64,000 nucleotides of DNA from Sulfurovum sp. UBA1140 (GTDB lineage: Bacteria; Campylobacterota; Campylobacteria; Campylobacterales; Sulfurovaceae), in contig DCAF01000008.1 of the NCBI GenBank assembly GCA_002311915.1, forward strand, positions 1-64,000. The letters are read 5' to 3'. The notes below the pieces were generated by a model. The model was not told the DNA's origin. It searched no databases and saw only the letters and a program-made list of their open reading frames with translations. Shown one piece after another: positions 17,833 through 27,816 of the stretch; within the stretch, counting starts at the first letter, position 1; every line of letters begins with the position of its first letter. The translations under genes and the position numbers were made by a program.

Positions 17833-19237
17833 CTACTACCCATACCCTTTCTACTTTAAGTGCTTGAATTTTTCGTTTCCATACGGCAATGTCTTTGGCA
17901 TCGCTTTCATAATATCGCCCTACCGTACCCAGTGGGTAGAGTTGAATCTCATCAATTTCATCATTATCAATAAGCATCTCTAAGAAGTCAACAAAATCCA
18001 TGGTTGGTGGCTCCCATGATTTAACATAGAGTAGAACGGTTCCATCAATGCTGTTGGCTATCTGTTCATCTTCTCTGAAACTGTGCCTTCCACCTACAGT
18101 CTCTACCGAGAGACCCTCTATTGATTTACTGTCATTTGCCAGTTGCATCTCACTACTAGAGTAGTTCCAACCTATAATATGGGGGTATCCTTGATGGGGA
18201 GTTTCTGTTATCTGCTCTTCTGTCTCTGGAATAATCTCTAAATGCTTCTCAATTTTAGGAGATTTGGTTGAGACATAGGGAGTAGTAAACTCTTTAATAA
18301 GTCTTTGAGCACCCTTTAGGGCTAAAAAATCTCTGTTGAGTTGTCGTTGATACCCATAACGGCTAAATATCCATACAATAAAACGTAAAAAAATAGCATA
18401 GACTAGGGTTGTCATGGCTAAAAATTGCCACCAAGCCCCCAATTTATTGGCATTGTGTATCATTTCGTTGTCCAATCTTTCGCCCAATCTAAAGTAGTGA
18501 CTAATTTCGACCAGTTCGAGAGAAGGAATGGCATTGGGCATTAACGATTGCCAAGTAAAACCAATAGATGCCAAGAGGGTTTGAAATGACTCATCCGAAA
18601 TCTGAAGGGTGGTACTCCATCCAAATGCAATATCTTTGGCCATTACCATTAAAATAAGTGCCATGAGTAGCCCAAAAGAGAAGAGCAGAGAGAAGAGTTG
18701 AATTCGATGTAAAAACATCCATTTTGTTAATGAGGAAGAGAGCTTAATCTCTGAGAGTTCTATTTTATTATCAAAGGGGAGAAATTCAACAAATTTTTCT
18801 ATCCAATGTAAGGGGAAAAAAAGGTTGAAAAATCGGCTCAATAGACCATCACTTATCATTGAAAGTGTCGAGAGTAAGAGACTAACAACAGGGAGTACCA
18901 TGGCGACCAAAAGATAGTAAATAATGTTGACAGGTTCATGACCACTATAGCTAAGTAGCCCAATACCCGTTAAAAAGCCAACAAGTAAAAAGATAAAGGC
19001 TAAAACAGTGCTAATGGTCAAGAAATGCGTTAAAAATGTCTCTGATTTTAGATGACTGGTAACTCTAAAACGGTTTTTGTTTAACCAAAGATAAAGCAGG
19101 GTTAAGGGGTCGTTCTTAAACGCTTCATGTTGTAGAGCAAAGGTGCGATTTTCTTCGTGATTTCCCTTGTACTCCTCTAACAGTTGAGAGAGGTCAAGGT
19201 ACGATTTAATGGATAGTTGGGTATTCTTTGTCTGCAT
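17816..19237 (-). CDS. DUF2868-type multi-pass membrane protein
   Basis: The 473-residue protein has an N-terminal soluble part, hydrophobic segments at about 67-90, 103-125, 170-200 and 265-290, and a C-terminal soluble part with LLYVKSWEPPTMDFVDFLEM. The match to DUF2868 rests on the overall layout and its coupling to a DUF3482-like GTPase, a pairing known from many proteobacteria. Start ATG at 19237 is the only good one. Together the pair looks like a membrane-bound GTPase module of unknown purpose. Confidence 0.7.
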   Translation of the reverse strand: MQTKNTQLSIKSYLDLSQLLEEYKGNHEENRTFALQHEAFKNDPLTLLYLWLNKNRFRVTSHLKSETFLTHFLTISTVLAFIFLLVGFLTGIGLLSYSGHEPVNIIYYLLVAMVLPVVSLLLSTLSMISDGLLSRFFNLFFPLHWIEKFVEFLPFDNKIELSEIKLSSSLTKWMFLHRIQLFSLLFSFGLLMALILMVMAKDIAFGWSTTLQISDESFQTLLASIGFTWQSLMPNAIPSLELVEISHYFRLGERLDNEMIHNANKLGAWWQFLAMTTLVYAIFLRFIVWIFSRYGYQRQLNRDFLALKGAQRLIKEFTTPYVSTKSPKIEKHLEIIPETEEQITETPHQGYPHIIGWNYSSSEMQLANDSKSIEGLSVETVGGRHSFREDEQIANSIDGTVLLYVKSWEPPTMDFVDFLEMLIDNDEIDEIQLYPLGTVGRYYESDAKDIAVWKRKIQALKVERVWVVDDAEQ

Positions 19238-19320
19238 AGATGACTTTGTATTTTTTAGAAGATTATACGATGAATCTGCTTAATCTCTAAGGAAAAGGTT
19301 CATCTGTGAAAAAGTAGTAA

Positions 19321-19878
19321 TTAAAGTAACTCAATATCCACAACTATTCTTCCTGGATTGGATAAATCAAACACTTTAACGTTAGCATTTGCTCTTAGTT
19401 TAATATGGAATTTATAACCATTTTCATCTGGATAGGTATCAAAATAGATTTTTTCAATAAGACTATTTCTTGAAAATTTTGGTATGGGTGCTGAAAATCC
19501 TTGGTAACCTTCTATAATCGCAGTAATGAGTCTTTGGTCAGGATGATAGATAAAATCATAGGTTCCTGCATGGTCAACCTTTTCTCCTAATGTTTCACTG
19601 TTGTAGTCCCATTGATAATTATCAAAAACCAAACGGGTGGTATTTCCATTTTGGCTGACCCGAATGGTGCCAATATCAAGCCCCTCATTCACCTCATCTT
19701 TTACCTCTTTAACCTTCTCGTCTTCAATATACTCTTTTTTAATAGGTTTTGAACTCAATGGTATATCGTCGAGTGCTACTTTTGTAGTTGTATTGCTTTC
19801 AGAAGGTTCACCCTTATAGCCTGTTTCACAACCATTAAAAAGAAAAATAATAGGTAGTAGTAAAAAAATAATTCGCAT
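19321..19878 (-). CDS. AMIN-domain lipoprotein
   Basis: From ATG 19878 (AAAGGGAACTCC in front) the product has 185 residues; the longer frame to 19935 puts a charged stretch before the signal peptide and is unlikely. The signal ends at a lipobox LFNGC (Cys16). The second half has the AMIN pattern (TRLVFDNYQWDY ... GRIVVDIELL), a beta-sandwich that binds peptidoglycan or septal proteins in amidases and secretins. No amidase domain is attached, so it is probably a localisation or wall-binding factor. Confidence 0.75.
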   Translation of the reverse strand: MRIIFLLLPIIFLFNGCETGYKGEPSESNTTTKVALDDIPLSSKPIKKEYIEDEKVKEVKDEVNEGLDIGTIRVSQNGNTTRLVFDNYQWDYNSETLGEKVDHAGTYDFIYHPDQRLITAIIEGYQGFSAPIPKFSRNSLIEKIYFDTYPDENGYKFHIKLRANANVKVFDLSNPGRIVVDIELL

Positions 19879-20017
19879 GGAGTTCCCTTTATATATAATA
19901 ATTTTAATTATAGCTTTTTCTTTACTAAGATGCAAGAAATTAATTTAAAAAATTAAAAAATAACTATAAAAAATAGAGAGGTAGAGGGGATTTCCAAAGA
20001 AAAACTTTGGAAGTTAC

Positions 20018-20749
20018 CTAAAAGTCGTAGGTAACACCCACACTAACACTGTCTAAATCGGGGGTATCCTCTCTGGCAACGAGTCGTTCATAATCAATAA
20101 AAAGACCCACTCCTTTCTCTTGGTCGCCCATTCCATCAAAATCTCGGGAGTAGCGAACATCTTTAACACTGTCTGTAGATAAATCAAATTCAAATCCTCC
20201 ACCTAGTGCTAAACTTTCAGCTTCAATCTCTTGTGCATGACCCGAAGCAGATGTTTTGGCTACACCAATAAGGGCATAGATATTGGTGACATCACCAATG
20301 GGAATCATGGGTTTAATAAAAAGACCTATGTGGTCGATTTTGGCATCACTTACAATCGTTTTGATGACTCTGGCTTCAATCCCAATATATTGATTAAAAT
20401 CATATCCAATTCGACCCATGATGGCACTAGCATTCTTTTTTGAAAGAGAATTGTTTTCTGAAGGAAGGCTTGATGAAACAGAGCAGTCACAGGCTTGGTC
20501 GTAGCGAATTCCTGAAATACCTAATGCAGTATAGAAACCATTAGAAGAGGCAATTTTTTTTGGGGTTGCTTTGACTATTTTTTTGATTTTAGGTTCTGTA
20601 TAGATGGGTGTAGGAGGCTCTTCATAGGCTTTGATGGCTAGATTTTCATCTTCAGTCTCATAAGAGGTGACTTCGGTAAACTCTCCTCCTGCATAACTTA
20701 AATTACCGAGAATAAATAGTGCTAAAATAGATAAATGTATATTTTTCAT
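20018..20749 (-). CDS. outer membrane beta-barrel protein (opacity/OmpA-like)
   Basis: The 243-residue protein has a cleavable signal (ILALFILGNLSYAGG), a Pro/Lys-rich linker (about 40-68) and a C-terminal barrel of alternating hydrophobic strands, starting with FYTALGISG and ending in VSVGVTYDF with the terminal Phe used for BAM recognition. Two Cys in CDCS lie in the first surface loop region. Transport or adhesion role is not evident. Flanked by unrelated hypotheticals with short spacers. Confidence 0.65.
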   Translation of the reverse strand: MKNIHLSILALFILGNLSYAGGEFTEVTSYETEDENLAIKAYEEPPTPIYTEPKIKKIVKATPKKIASSNGFYTALGISGIRYDQACDCSVSSSLPSENNSLSKKNASAIMGRIGYDFNQYIGIEARVIKTIVSDAKIDHIGLFIKPMIPIGDVTNIYALIGVAKTSASGHAQEIEAESLALGGGFEFDLSTDSVKDVRYSRDFDGMGDQEKGVGLFIDYERLVAREDTPDLDSVSVGVTYDF

Positions 20750-20806
20750 CTCTTTCCTTTCGTCAACTAAAAAAATATTATTTAATTATTATATCTAAAA
20801 AAATAT

Positions 20807-21586
20807 TTATTTAACTTGTCTTGAATATTGAAAATACTTTTTAATAGCATGAAAGAGTTGAATAACAATGAGTGCTACAGCACCAATAAAACCAAAGAGT
20901 AGAAGATACAACATATGTTCAATCAGATGAATATCATGCCTGTAAATACCCTCTAGCATTAAAACAATGGCAGTGGTTCCAATAAATGTTAATATTTTAT
21001 TGGCTCTGTTTGATGGGGAGATAAAGAGTCGAGTTAGGGTACTTAATGGTTTTTCTTTCTTCTCTTCTACTACTTCTATTAGTTGATATCCATGCATCTT
21101 TTTTAATCTAAGAACCAATGTATCATATTCAGAGTAGAGGGTATGGGAGTTTTTTCTTACTCTTCTAAGATAGGGGGTAAACTGTTTGTGGGTTTTAATA
21201 AAATATTTCCCCGAGAGTTCATTGAGTATATCAATATTAAAAATATCATGTTTAACTCCTACTGCAAACTTATTGAGCAGACTTAGCATTTCTGAAACAT
21301 CATGCCTTAAACTATTATCACTCATGATAATATCAATATCTGCTTCGCTGACATGGTCAAACATATCATTAATATTGAGTCTTTTTCGTACCTTTGATGT
21401 AATAATACGCAGATCTTTTCGTACCGTGGAGTAGGCGTTGAGTGTCATCTCGTTTTTCATACGCAGATGTTCTTTTTCGCTCTCTAGTCGTGTAAGGTAG
21501 AGTTGGTGCAGTACCAGCATTAAACCGACTATACCAATAGGTATAGAGACAATATCTGCTACGTTGGCAAATGTATCTAAGTCCAT
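20807..21586 (-). CDS. membrane protein with three hydrophobic helices, unknown
   Basis: I choose ATG 21586, because AGGGGA lies just before it; an in-frame ATG four codons earlier lacks a ribosome site. The 259-residue product has one helix near residues 10-28, a long charged helical central part (about 35-190, with KKMHGYQLIEVVEEKKEK) and two C-terminal helices (about 200-220 and 228-248). No family is recognised. It could be a coiled membrane scaffold. Confidence 0.55.
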   Translation of the reverse strand: MDLDTFANVADIVSIPIGIVGLMLVLHQLYLTRLESEKEHLRMKNEMTLNAYSTVRKDLRIITSKVRKRLNINDMFDHVSEADIDIIMSDNSLRHDVSEMLSLLNKFAVGVKHDIFNIDILNELSGKYFIKTHKQFTPYLRRVRKNSHTLYSEYDTLVLRLKKMHGYQLIEVVEEKKEKPLSTLTRLFISPSNRANKILTFIGTTAIVLMLEGIYRHDIHLIEHMLYLLLFGFIGAVALIVIQLFHAIKKYFQYSRQVK

Positions 21587-21772
21587 GTATCCCCTCATGA
21601 ATAATATTTATTGGAATATACACTAAATCGTAAAGCACACTCCTTAAAGCAATATAAAACAGAGGGATTGAAACCAAGAGTGTAACATTTGTTGATAAAA
21701 TTTATGGATAGAGAAAATTTCTCTTAACTCTTGGTTTAAGATGTTAGAATGCTAAAAAAAGAGGATTTTTCC

Positions 21773-22642
21773 ATGAAACTATACTACTATGCACACTCTG
21801 GACACAAAAATGGGTTAGATAGAGTTAAGAAAGCCGTGGCTTTGCTAAAGCATTTAAATAGGGCAGGGTTAGATACGATGTTGTTGGTTAATGATTTTAG
21901 AGCAGGATTGGTGGCTCGTGAGTTTGGAATTACAGAATCAGTAACCATTGAGACCATTCAAGATATTGATGCCATTGCAGAACATGGTGATGTAATAATT
22001 ATAGACAGTCCAGAGAATCATCGAGGACGTTTAGAGAAGTATTGTACTCAATTCAAAAGGGTATTCCGATTGGCACAGAGCTGTGATGATAAGAGTCAAT
22101 ATGGAGAGGTAATGCTTCATATAAATTGCGAAGATGAAGCGTGTATCTCCTCTTTAATTATTGATGATGTCTATTTTGAAGAGCATGAAAAAGTAGATAG
22201 AACGCTCTTCTTCTTGAGTGATTCAGATGCAGATAAAACCATTCTTTCTAATGGTGATTTTTTTGAGGGTGAAGAGATGGAATTGCTGTTGGGACACTAC
22301 TTCTATATTAAATATGAAGAGGATTTGGCTAAAGTCTTTAAAAAACTGCATGAACCAGAGGAGTATATTGAGTTAATTAGCACTAGTAAACGGGTAGTTA
22401 CTGCTTCATTGCAATGTGCTTTAGAAGCAGGAACCAGTGGAGCAGAAGTTGTATATATTTTAACAGAACCTTTGGATTTATGTATAGTAGAAAAGTTAAG
22501 AATCATGCAAGTTCGGACAATAGAGGGGTTTGATAAAATTAAATATAAACATGTTATGTTGGATACTGCTAAAGGATGTCACTTAATCACCCAAGAGTGT
22601 AAAACAATTGCATCGAAAATTATAAATAATCTTGATTTATAG
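21773..22642 (+). CDS. hypothetical protein, possibly glycosyltransferase-fold
   Basis: The ATG at 21773 follows AGAGGA and starts the clean sequence MKLYYYAHSGHKNGLDRV, giving 289 residues; the upstream ATG at 21749 adds a charged leader. The N-terminal half (GHKNGLDRVKKAVALLKHL ... VIIIDSPENH) alternates strands and helices like the N-domain of GT-B or UDP-sugar-handling proteins, while no catalytic motif is visible. It immediately precedes petABC with 57 bases between. The fold guess is weak; treat as unknown. Confidence 0.6.
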   Translation: MKLYYYAHSGHKNGLDRVKKAVALLKHLNRAGLDTMLLVNDFRAGLVAREFGITESVTIETIQDIDAIAEHGDVIIIDSPENHRGRLEKYCTQFKRVFRLAQSCDDKSQYGEVMLHINCEDEACISSLIIDDVYFEEHEKVDRTLFFLSDSDADKTILSNGDFFEGEEMELLLGHYFYIKYEEDLAKVFKKLHEPEEYIELISTSKRVVTASLQCALEAGTSGAEVVYILTEPLDLCIVEKLRIMQVRTIEGFDKIKYKHVMLDTAKGCHLITQECKTIASKIINNLDL

Positions 22643-22664
22643 AGAATATTAACGTCTTTTTTTT

Positions 22665-22670
22665 TATAAT
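22665..22670 (+). promoter_or_regulatory. petABC -10 box
   Basis: TATAAT preceded by a run of T and lying 30 bases before the petA ATG; AAAGGAAAAG forms the ribosome site. Likely the start of the bc1 operon transcript. Confidence 0.55.
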
Positions 22671-22699
22671 GGGTATGAAATTTATTATAAAGGAAAAGT

Positions 22700-23203
22700 A
22701 TGAGTAGTAGACGTGATTTTATGGGTATGGCTCTGGGTGGTTTTACAGCCCTTGGTGGTATCGGTGCATTATATGCAATGAAAAAATCTTGGGATCCACT
22801 TCCAAGTGTTAAAGCTGCGGGATTTACAAAAATTGACTTAAGTTCAATGGTTGAAAATAAACTGGCAGTTGAAAAATGGAGAGGTAAACCAATCTTTATC
22901 TTGAAAAAAACAGCAGATATGAAGAAAGATGATAGAGATCTCATTGTAGGGTCGGATAGATATCATCTATCTATTGGTTTATGTACACACCTTGGTTGTA
23001 TTCCTGCTTATAAGCCAGATGACAAGAAGTTCTTGTGTGCCTGTCATGGTGGAGAATTTGATACTGCTGGTAACAACCTTCCTGGTTTACCACCTCCAAG
23101 CCCATTAGAGATTCCTCCATTCAAGCTTGAAGGAACAACACTTGTTCTTGGTGAAACTGGTCCAGAGTATCAAAAAATGTTTGATGCTGGCATTACGGTA
23201 TAG
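22700..23203 (+). CDS. petA: Rieske iron-sulfur subunit of cytochrome bc1
   Basis: The 167-residue protein has a twin-arginine signal anchor (SSRRDFMGMALGG) so the folded 2Fe-2S domain is carried across by Tat. The cluster motifs are CTHLGC (about 94-99) and CACHGG (about 113-118), with GLPPPSPLEIPP as the Pro loop. It accepts electrons from menaquinol and passes them to cytochrome c1. petB starts 10 bases later. Confidence 0.95.
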   Translation: MSSRRDFMGMALGGFTALGGIGALYAMKKSWDPLPSVKAAGFTKIDLSSMVENKLAVEKWRGKPIFILKKTADMKKDDRDLIVGSDRYHLSIGLCTHLGCIPAYKPDDKKFLCACHGGEFDTAGNNLPGLPPPSPLEIPPFKLEGTTLVLGETGPEYQKMFDAGITV

Positions 23204-23212
23204 GGGGAATAG

Positions 23213-24430
23213 ATGGCAAAATTTGAAAAAGCAAGTAGTATAGGTGAGTGGTTAGACCAGCGTATAGCAGTAGAGACACTCAAAAAAGTTATGCAGACAG
23301 AGTACTGGATTCCAAAAGATATTAACTTCTTATGGGCAATGGGTATGGTTTTGGCTGCTACATTTGGTATTCTTATCGTTTCTGGTATTTTCCTTCTTAT
23401 GTATTATCAACCACATGTTGACCATGCGTTTGACTCTGTAAACTATTTGATTATGACGGAAGTTGGGTATGGTTGGTTGTGGAGACACATTCATGGTGTT
23501 GGTGCATCATTGGTCTTCTTAATCATTTATATTCACATGTTTACAGGTATTTATTATGGTTCGTATAAAAGAGGTAGAGAACTTATTTGGATTTCAGGTA
23601 TGTTACTTTTTGTACTCTTTTCTGCTGAAGCATTCTCTGGATATATGTTACCTTGGGGACAAATGAGTTACTGGGCTGGTATGGTTATTACCAACTTATT
23701 TTCTGGTGGTTCACTAGAAGCTTATGGTTTGGTCGAGTGGATTAGAGGGGATTATGTTCCTGCTCAAGCATTCTTGACACGATTCTTTATGTTACATGTA
23801 TTCTTGATGCCGTTAATGATTATCGGTGCGATTGTATTCCACTTTGGAACACTTAGAATCCCACATGTTAACAATCAAGAGGGTGAAGATTTTGATTATG
23901 CTGAAGCTGCAGAGCTTTATAAAGCAGGTAAAGTAAAAGAGTCTAAGGTTATTCCATTTAGCCCTGTATTCTTGAGTAAAGATGTATTTGTAATGGGTGT
24001 CTATTTTGTTCTGTTTTTCTATCTTGTATTTTACAACTTTAGTTTTGCAATGGATCCTGTAAACTTTGACCCTGCAAATGGCTTGAGTACACCAGCACAC
24101 ATCTACCCTGAGTGGTATTTCTTGTGGTCGTATGAGATTCTAAGACCATTTTCTAAAGATATTGGTTTGATCTTGTTTGCAATATCTCAAGTAATCTTCT
24201 TTACACTTCCATTCTTGGATAGAAGTCCAAATGTTGCACCAGCAAGTCGAAGAGGACTCTTTAAATACTGGTTCTGGATACTGTTGGTTGACTGTCTTAT
24301 CTTGACATTTATGGGTAAATTACCACCAACAGATCCAACATTCGCATCTATCGGATTGGTTTCAGCTGTTATATTCTTCGCATTATGGATAGCGTTGCCA
24401 ATTATCACAAAATTAGAAAAAAAGCTGTAA
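23213..24430 (+). CDS. petB: cytochrome b of the bc1 complex
   Basis: The 405-residue, eight-helix protein binds haems bL and bH through histidines in the second and fourth helices (WRHIHGVGASL and the FMLHVFLMP region). The Qo-site motif is PEWYF (HIYPEWYFLW), present here as in canonical bc1. It is a full-length fused cytochrome b rather than the split b6/subunit IV form. Middle gene of petABC, spaced by 10 bases on each side. Confidence 0.95.
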   Translation: MAKFEKASSIGEWLDQRIAVETLKKVMQTEYWIPKDINFLWAMGMVLAATFGILIVSGIFLLMYYQPHVDHAFDSVNYLIMTEVGYGWLWRHIHGVGASLVFLIIYIHMFTGIYYGSYKRGRELIWISGMLLFVLFSAEAFSGYMLPWGQMSYWAGMVITNLFSGGSLEAYGLVEWIRGDYVPAQAFLTRFFMLHVFLMPLMIIGAIVFHFGTLRIPHVNNQEGEDFDYAEAAELYKAGKVKESKVIPFSPVFLSKDVFVMGVYFVLFFYLVFYNFSFAMDPVNFDPANGLSTPAHIYPEWYFLWSYEILRPFSKDIGLILFAISQVIFFTLPFLDRSPNVAPASRRGLFKYWFWILLVDCLILTFMGKLPPTDPTFASIGLVSAVIFFALWIALPIITKLEKKL

Positions 24431-24440
24431 GGAGTAGAGA

Positions 24441-25391
24441 ATGAATAAAGAATTAAAAATATTCGCAGTTGTTGCAGCCTTTACAATAGCACTATACTGG
24501 GGAGTTGAGCCATTTGCTCACTCTCAAATGCATGCACATGTTGATGGTAATGGTTTAGTATATGATGGTAAAGCAGATATTGCATACACATCAAAAGATA
24601 AAGTGAAAGCGAAAAAAGCTTTCTGGGCAGATGTTAAAACCATAGCAGCACTTAAAGGTGATGTAACAGCTGGTGAAGCTGGTTTTGCAACATGTACGGG
24701 TTGTCACATGGATGGTGCGGCTAATATGGGTGGTGTTACTCCACCTATACTTGACCATGCAGGTGCATTGTATGACAAAAATTATCTTATTGCATTGATT
24801 AAAGATCCTGCAATGGCGATGAATACTGATCATAAATTTACAGGTACCAGGACCCATCCAATGGGTAGTATTAAAGCAATGATGACCGATAATCAGCAAA
24901 TTGCTGACGTGGTTGCGTATATCAAAGCTAAAAAAGCAGGTGAAGTGACTCCAAAAGAGGCATATGTTGAATCCTGTGGACGATGTCATGCTAACCGTTA
25001 TGGTAACTCGACTCAATTGGGTGAGACTCCTAAATTTAAGTACAAAAAAGATGAGTTGGCTTATCAGATTAAAGTGCTTGAAGAGCAAGACTTAATTAAA
25101 GCCTATATGGGGAAAATTCCACCAGATTTGTCTATTATCTATAGAGCTAGAAGCCACCACTTCTTGGAGACTTTTATAGAGAATCCACAGAGTCAACTTC
25201 ACGGTACAGCGATGCCTAGAGTAGGACTTAGTGAGAATGGTATGCACAAAGTTATGGCATATCTTGAAGAGACAGGTGACCCTAGTAAACCAGCTAGAGA
25301 TGCACTTGGACCATGGGTACTGCTATTTTTTGTTATCTTTACAATTTTAGCTTATCTTTGGAAAAACTCTTTATGGAGAGATTTACATTAA
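24441..25391 (+). CDS. petC: two-haem cytochrome c1 subunit of the bc1 complex
   Basis: The 316-residue protein has an N-terminal membrane helix (about 5-20), two CXXCH haem sites (CTGCH about 85-89, CGRCH about 179-183) and a C-terminal membrane helix (about 289-307). This two-haem arrangement, as tandem cytochrome c domains, is the form found in Campylobacterota in place of the classic single-haem c1. It delivers electrons to cbb3 oxidase or small cytochromes c in the periplasm. Confidence 0.92.
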   Translation: MNKELKIFAVVAAFTIALYWGVEPFAHSQMHAHVDGNGLVYDGKADIAYTSKDKVKAKKAFWADVKTIAALKGDVTAGEAGFATCTGCHMDGAANMGGVTPPILDHAGALYDKNYLIALIKDPAMAMNTDHKFTGTRTHPMGSIKAMMTDNQQIADVVAYIKAKKAGEVTPKEAYVESCGRCHANRYGNSTQLGETPKFKYKKDELAYQIKVLEEQDLIKAYMGKIPPDLSIIYRARSHHFLETFIENPQSQLHGTAMPRVGLSENGMHKVMAYLEETGDPSKPARDALGPWVLLFFVIFTILAYLWKNSLWRDLH

Positions 25392-25404
25392 TCTTTCTCT
25401 TTAG

Positions 25405-25434
25405 ATAAGAATAAGGCTTTTGCCTTGTTCTTAT
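25405..25434 (+). terminator. petABC terminator hairpin
   Basis: A 13-bp stem with one G-U pair and a TTTT loop (ATAAGAATAAGGC / GCCTTGTTCTTAT) 14 bases after the petC stop. The downstream tract is only moderately U-rich. Confidence 0.75.
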
Positions 25435-25534
25435 ATAACTATACTATTCTTTTCTGTTAAACTAAAATTTTTAATTTCCCTTAAACCATTTTTTCACTAT
25501 TATTACCTTAAAATTTAAAATCTAGGCAATTCCC

Positions 25535-26084
25535 ATGACTGATTTAGAGATCACCCTTGATGACATTCGAGACAATTTTGACCAAAGAAGCATATTGCGA
25601 GGTAATGAGTATTATCTTGATGGTAGAGTGATTGAACTTAAAAGTTATGGTGTAGATAGAGCTAAAAATTTTGAGCAGATAGAGAAGTATGATATCATCT
25701 TAACCACCTATCACCAAACTAACAGGCTCGACACAAAAGAGAGAAGAGGCGATAGAAAAATTTACCAAAGGTGATGCTACAATCTTCCTTATTAGCCTCA
25801 AAGCAGGTGGAGTAGGGCTAAACTTGGTAGAAGCTGATACGGTCATCCACTATGACCCTTGGTGGAATCCTGCTGTGGAGAATCAAGCTACGGACAGAGC
25901 TTATCGAATTGGGCAAGATAAGGCAGTGTTTGTCTATAAGTTAATCGTTGAGAACTCAATAGAGGAGCAGATTATAAAACTTCAAGAGAAGAAAAAATCA
26001 CTTCAAGCAGGGATATATAAGGGCAATAAGGACAAGAGTGATAAGTTTGATGGTGAGGAGTTGGTGGAGCTGTTGAGGTTGTAA
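25535..26084 (+). pseudogene. remnant of a SNF2-family helicase
   Basis: Three pieces of a large SWI/SNF helicase are fused. The start (25535 on) keeps an N-terminal SWIM-like end (RGNEYYLDGRV), then jumps to [10 protein letters not shown], the region just after Walker B, and then near 25721 changes frame into [12 protein letters not shown] and the full C-terminal motifs V-VI ([31 protein letters not shown]) ending with a normal C-terminus. About 180 residues of an expected 900-1000 remain, without Walker A or DEAH. It is not functional. Confidence 0.85.
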
Positions 26085-26157
26085 TTTTTTTGACACATAT
26101 CATCACACTTTTATCTACTTTTGGTTAATCTAAGCAAAAATTATTATATGGATTATT

Positions 26158-27129
26158 ATGCTTATAGATGGACACGGAAGAACCGTTGATTACCTTAGAG
26201 TCTCGGTGACAGAGAGATGTAACTTTAGATGTCAGTACTGTATGCCAGAGAAACCTTTCTCTTGGGTTCCACGAGAAAACCTACTCTCTTTTGAAGAGCT
26301 ATTTTTGTTTATGAAAGTAGCGATAGATGAGGGTGTTACCAAAATTCGTATTACAGGTGGAGAACCACTCTTACGTGAGGGATTAGATACTTTCATTAGG
26401 ATGATTCATGACTATAAGCCAGATATTGATTTGGCATTGACTACCAATGCTTACTTACTTCCTCAAACAGCACAAAAACTTAAAGATGCAGGACTTAAAC
26501 GGCTCAATATCTCACTAGACTCTTTAAAGCCTGAAGTTGCTCAACAGATAGCACAGAAAGATGTTTTGGCACAGGTACTTAAGGGGATAGACAAAGCCTT
26601 AGAAGTTGGATTAGGAGTGAAAATCAATATGGTTCCTCTTAAAGGAATTAATGATGATGAGATTTTAGATATTATTGATTACTGTAAAGAGCGAAACATT
26701 AAAGTGCGATTTATTGAGTATATGGAAAATGCTCATGCCAGTAAATCCATTGAGGGGATGCATGGACGAGAGATACTCGAAAAAGTAAAAGAGCGATATA
26801 CCATCAATGCCTTAGGGCGTGAGGGGGCTAGTCCCTCGTTTAACTACAAATTAGATGATGGGTATGAGTTTGGACTCATCGACCCTCATAAGCATGACTT
26901 TTGTGAAAACTGTAACCGTATTCGATTGACAGCAGAGGGTAATTTGATTCCTTGTTTGTATTTTGATGAGGCATTAAGTATCGCCAAAGCTGTTAAAGCA
27001 GGAGACATCGAGGGTGCGAGTCAAGTGTTGGCAAAGGTACTTAAAGATAAACCCAAAGAGAACCGTTGGAGTGAAGATTTAAATGGTGAAGATGTCTCGG
27101 CAAGAGCTTTTTATGAGACGGGTGGGTGA
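26158..27129 (+). CDS. moaA: GTP 3',8-cyclase (molybdenum cofactor synthesis)
   Basis: Radical SAM enzyme that converts GTP to the cyclised intermediate of cyclic pyranopterin. The 323-residue protein has the SAM cluster CNFRCQYC (about 22-29) and a C-terminal GTP-binding cluster [18 protein letters not shown] (about 249-266). It retains the essential C-terminal Gly-Gly (YETGG). With moeA at 32-33 kb it shows molybdoenzymes are made. gph overlaps its 3' end. Confidence 0.95.
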   Translation: MLIDGHGRTVDYLRVSVTERCNFRCQYCMPEKPFSWVPRENLLSFEELFLFMKVAIDEGVTKIRITGGEPLLREGLDTFIRMIHDYKPDIDLALTTNAYLLPQTAQKLKDAGLKRLNISLDSLKPEVAQQIAQKDVLAQVLKGIDKALEVGLGVKINMVPLKGINDDEILDIIDYCKERNIKVRFIEYMENAHASKSIEGMHGREILEKVKERYTINALGREGASPSFNYKLDDGYEFGLIDPHKHDFCENCNRIRLTAEGNLIPCLYFDEALSIAKAVKAGDIEGASQVLAKVLKDKPKENRWSEDLNGEDVSARAFYETGG

Positions 27130-27814
27130 TTTGAAGTTTGTTAATAAAAAGGTCATAATTTTTGATTTGGATGGCACACTTATTGATAGCTCTCCTGATT
27201 TATCACACGCTGTAAACCATATGTTAGAGCAGTTAAACCTCTCTACTTTTAGTGAATCAACGGTTCATGGGTGGGTAGGAAATGGTGCATCTACTTTGGT
27301 TAAACGCGCGTTATCGGGAGATAGTCTAATAGATGAGACGATAGACCCTAAATTGTTTGAAAAAGCTCTTGATATTTTTTTAAAATTTTATGCTAAAAAC
27401 CTCTGTGTGGCGACAACACTTTACCCCAATGTTAAAGAGACATTAGCATCTTTAAAAAAAGAGGGTTATATCTTGGTTATTGTGACCAACAAACCGTTTG
27501 ATTTTGTAGCACCTATCTTAAAAGGTTTGGGCTTAGATGGGTTATTTGAGTTCTATTTAGGTGGAGAGAGTTTAGAGAAGCGAAAGCCTGACCCTATGCC
27601 TCTGTTTTATGTGTGTGAGAAGCTTAACGTTACTGTTGAAGAGTGTGTGATGATAGGTGATTCAAAAAATGATATTATCTCAGCCAATCATGCAAAAATG
27701 CAGAGTGTTGGGGTCACTTATGGTTATAATTATGGTGAAGATATTGCTCTTTATCAGCCCACGATGATGGTGGATGATTTTGCCGATATTTTACCAAGTT
27801 TTATAGGACAGTAG
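27113..27814 (+). CDS. gph: phosphoglycolate phosphatase-like HAD hydrolase
   Basis: HAD motifs: [10 protein letters not shown] (motif I, nucleophile and acid Asp), VIVTNKP (motif II), the lysine in EKRKPDP (motif III) and GDSKNDI (motif IV), with the cap inserted after motif I as in Gph. Start is uncertain: ATG 27113 overlaps moaA by 17 bases, while TTG 27131, two bases after the moaA stop, gives 227 residues and begins [12 protein letters not shown]. Both place the HAD core intact. Detoxifies 2-phosphoglycolate, or acts on related phosphates. Confidence 0.8.
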   Translation: MRRVGDLKFVNKKVIIFDLDGTLIDSSPDLSHAVNHMLEQLNLSTFSESTVHGWVGNGASTLVKRALSGDSLIDETIDPKLFEKALDIFLKFYAKNLCVATTLYPNVKETLASLKKEGYILVIVTNKPFDFVAPILKGLGLDGLFEFYLGGESLEKRKPDPMPLFYVCEKLNVTVEECVMIGDSKNDIISANHAKMQSVGVTYGYNYGEDIALYQPTMMVDDFADILPSFIGQ

Positions 27815-27816
27815 CA

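Noticed and set aside
24591..25088. 165-residue minus-strand ORF inside petC
   Set aside because: It lies fully within a certain gene (two haem motifs on the plus strand) and has a Phe/Cys/Ile-rich composition typical of antisense frames.
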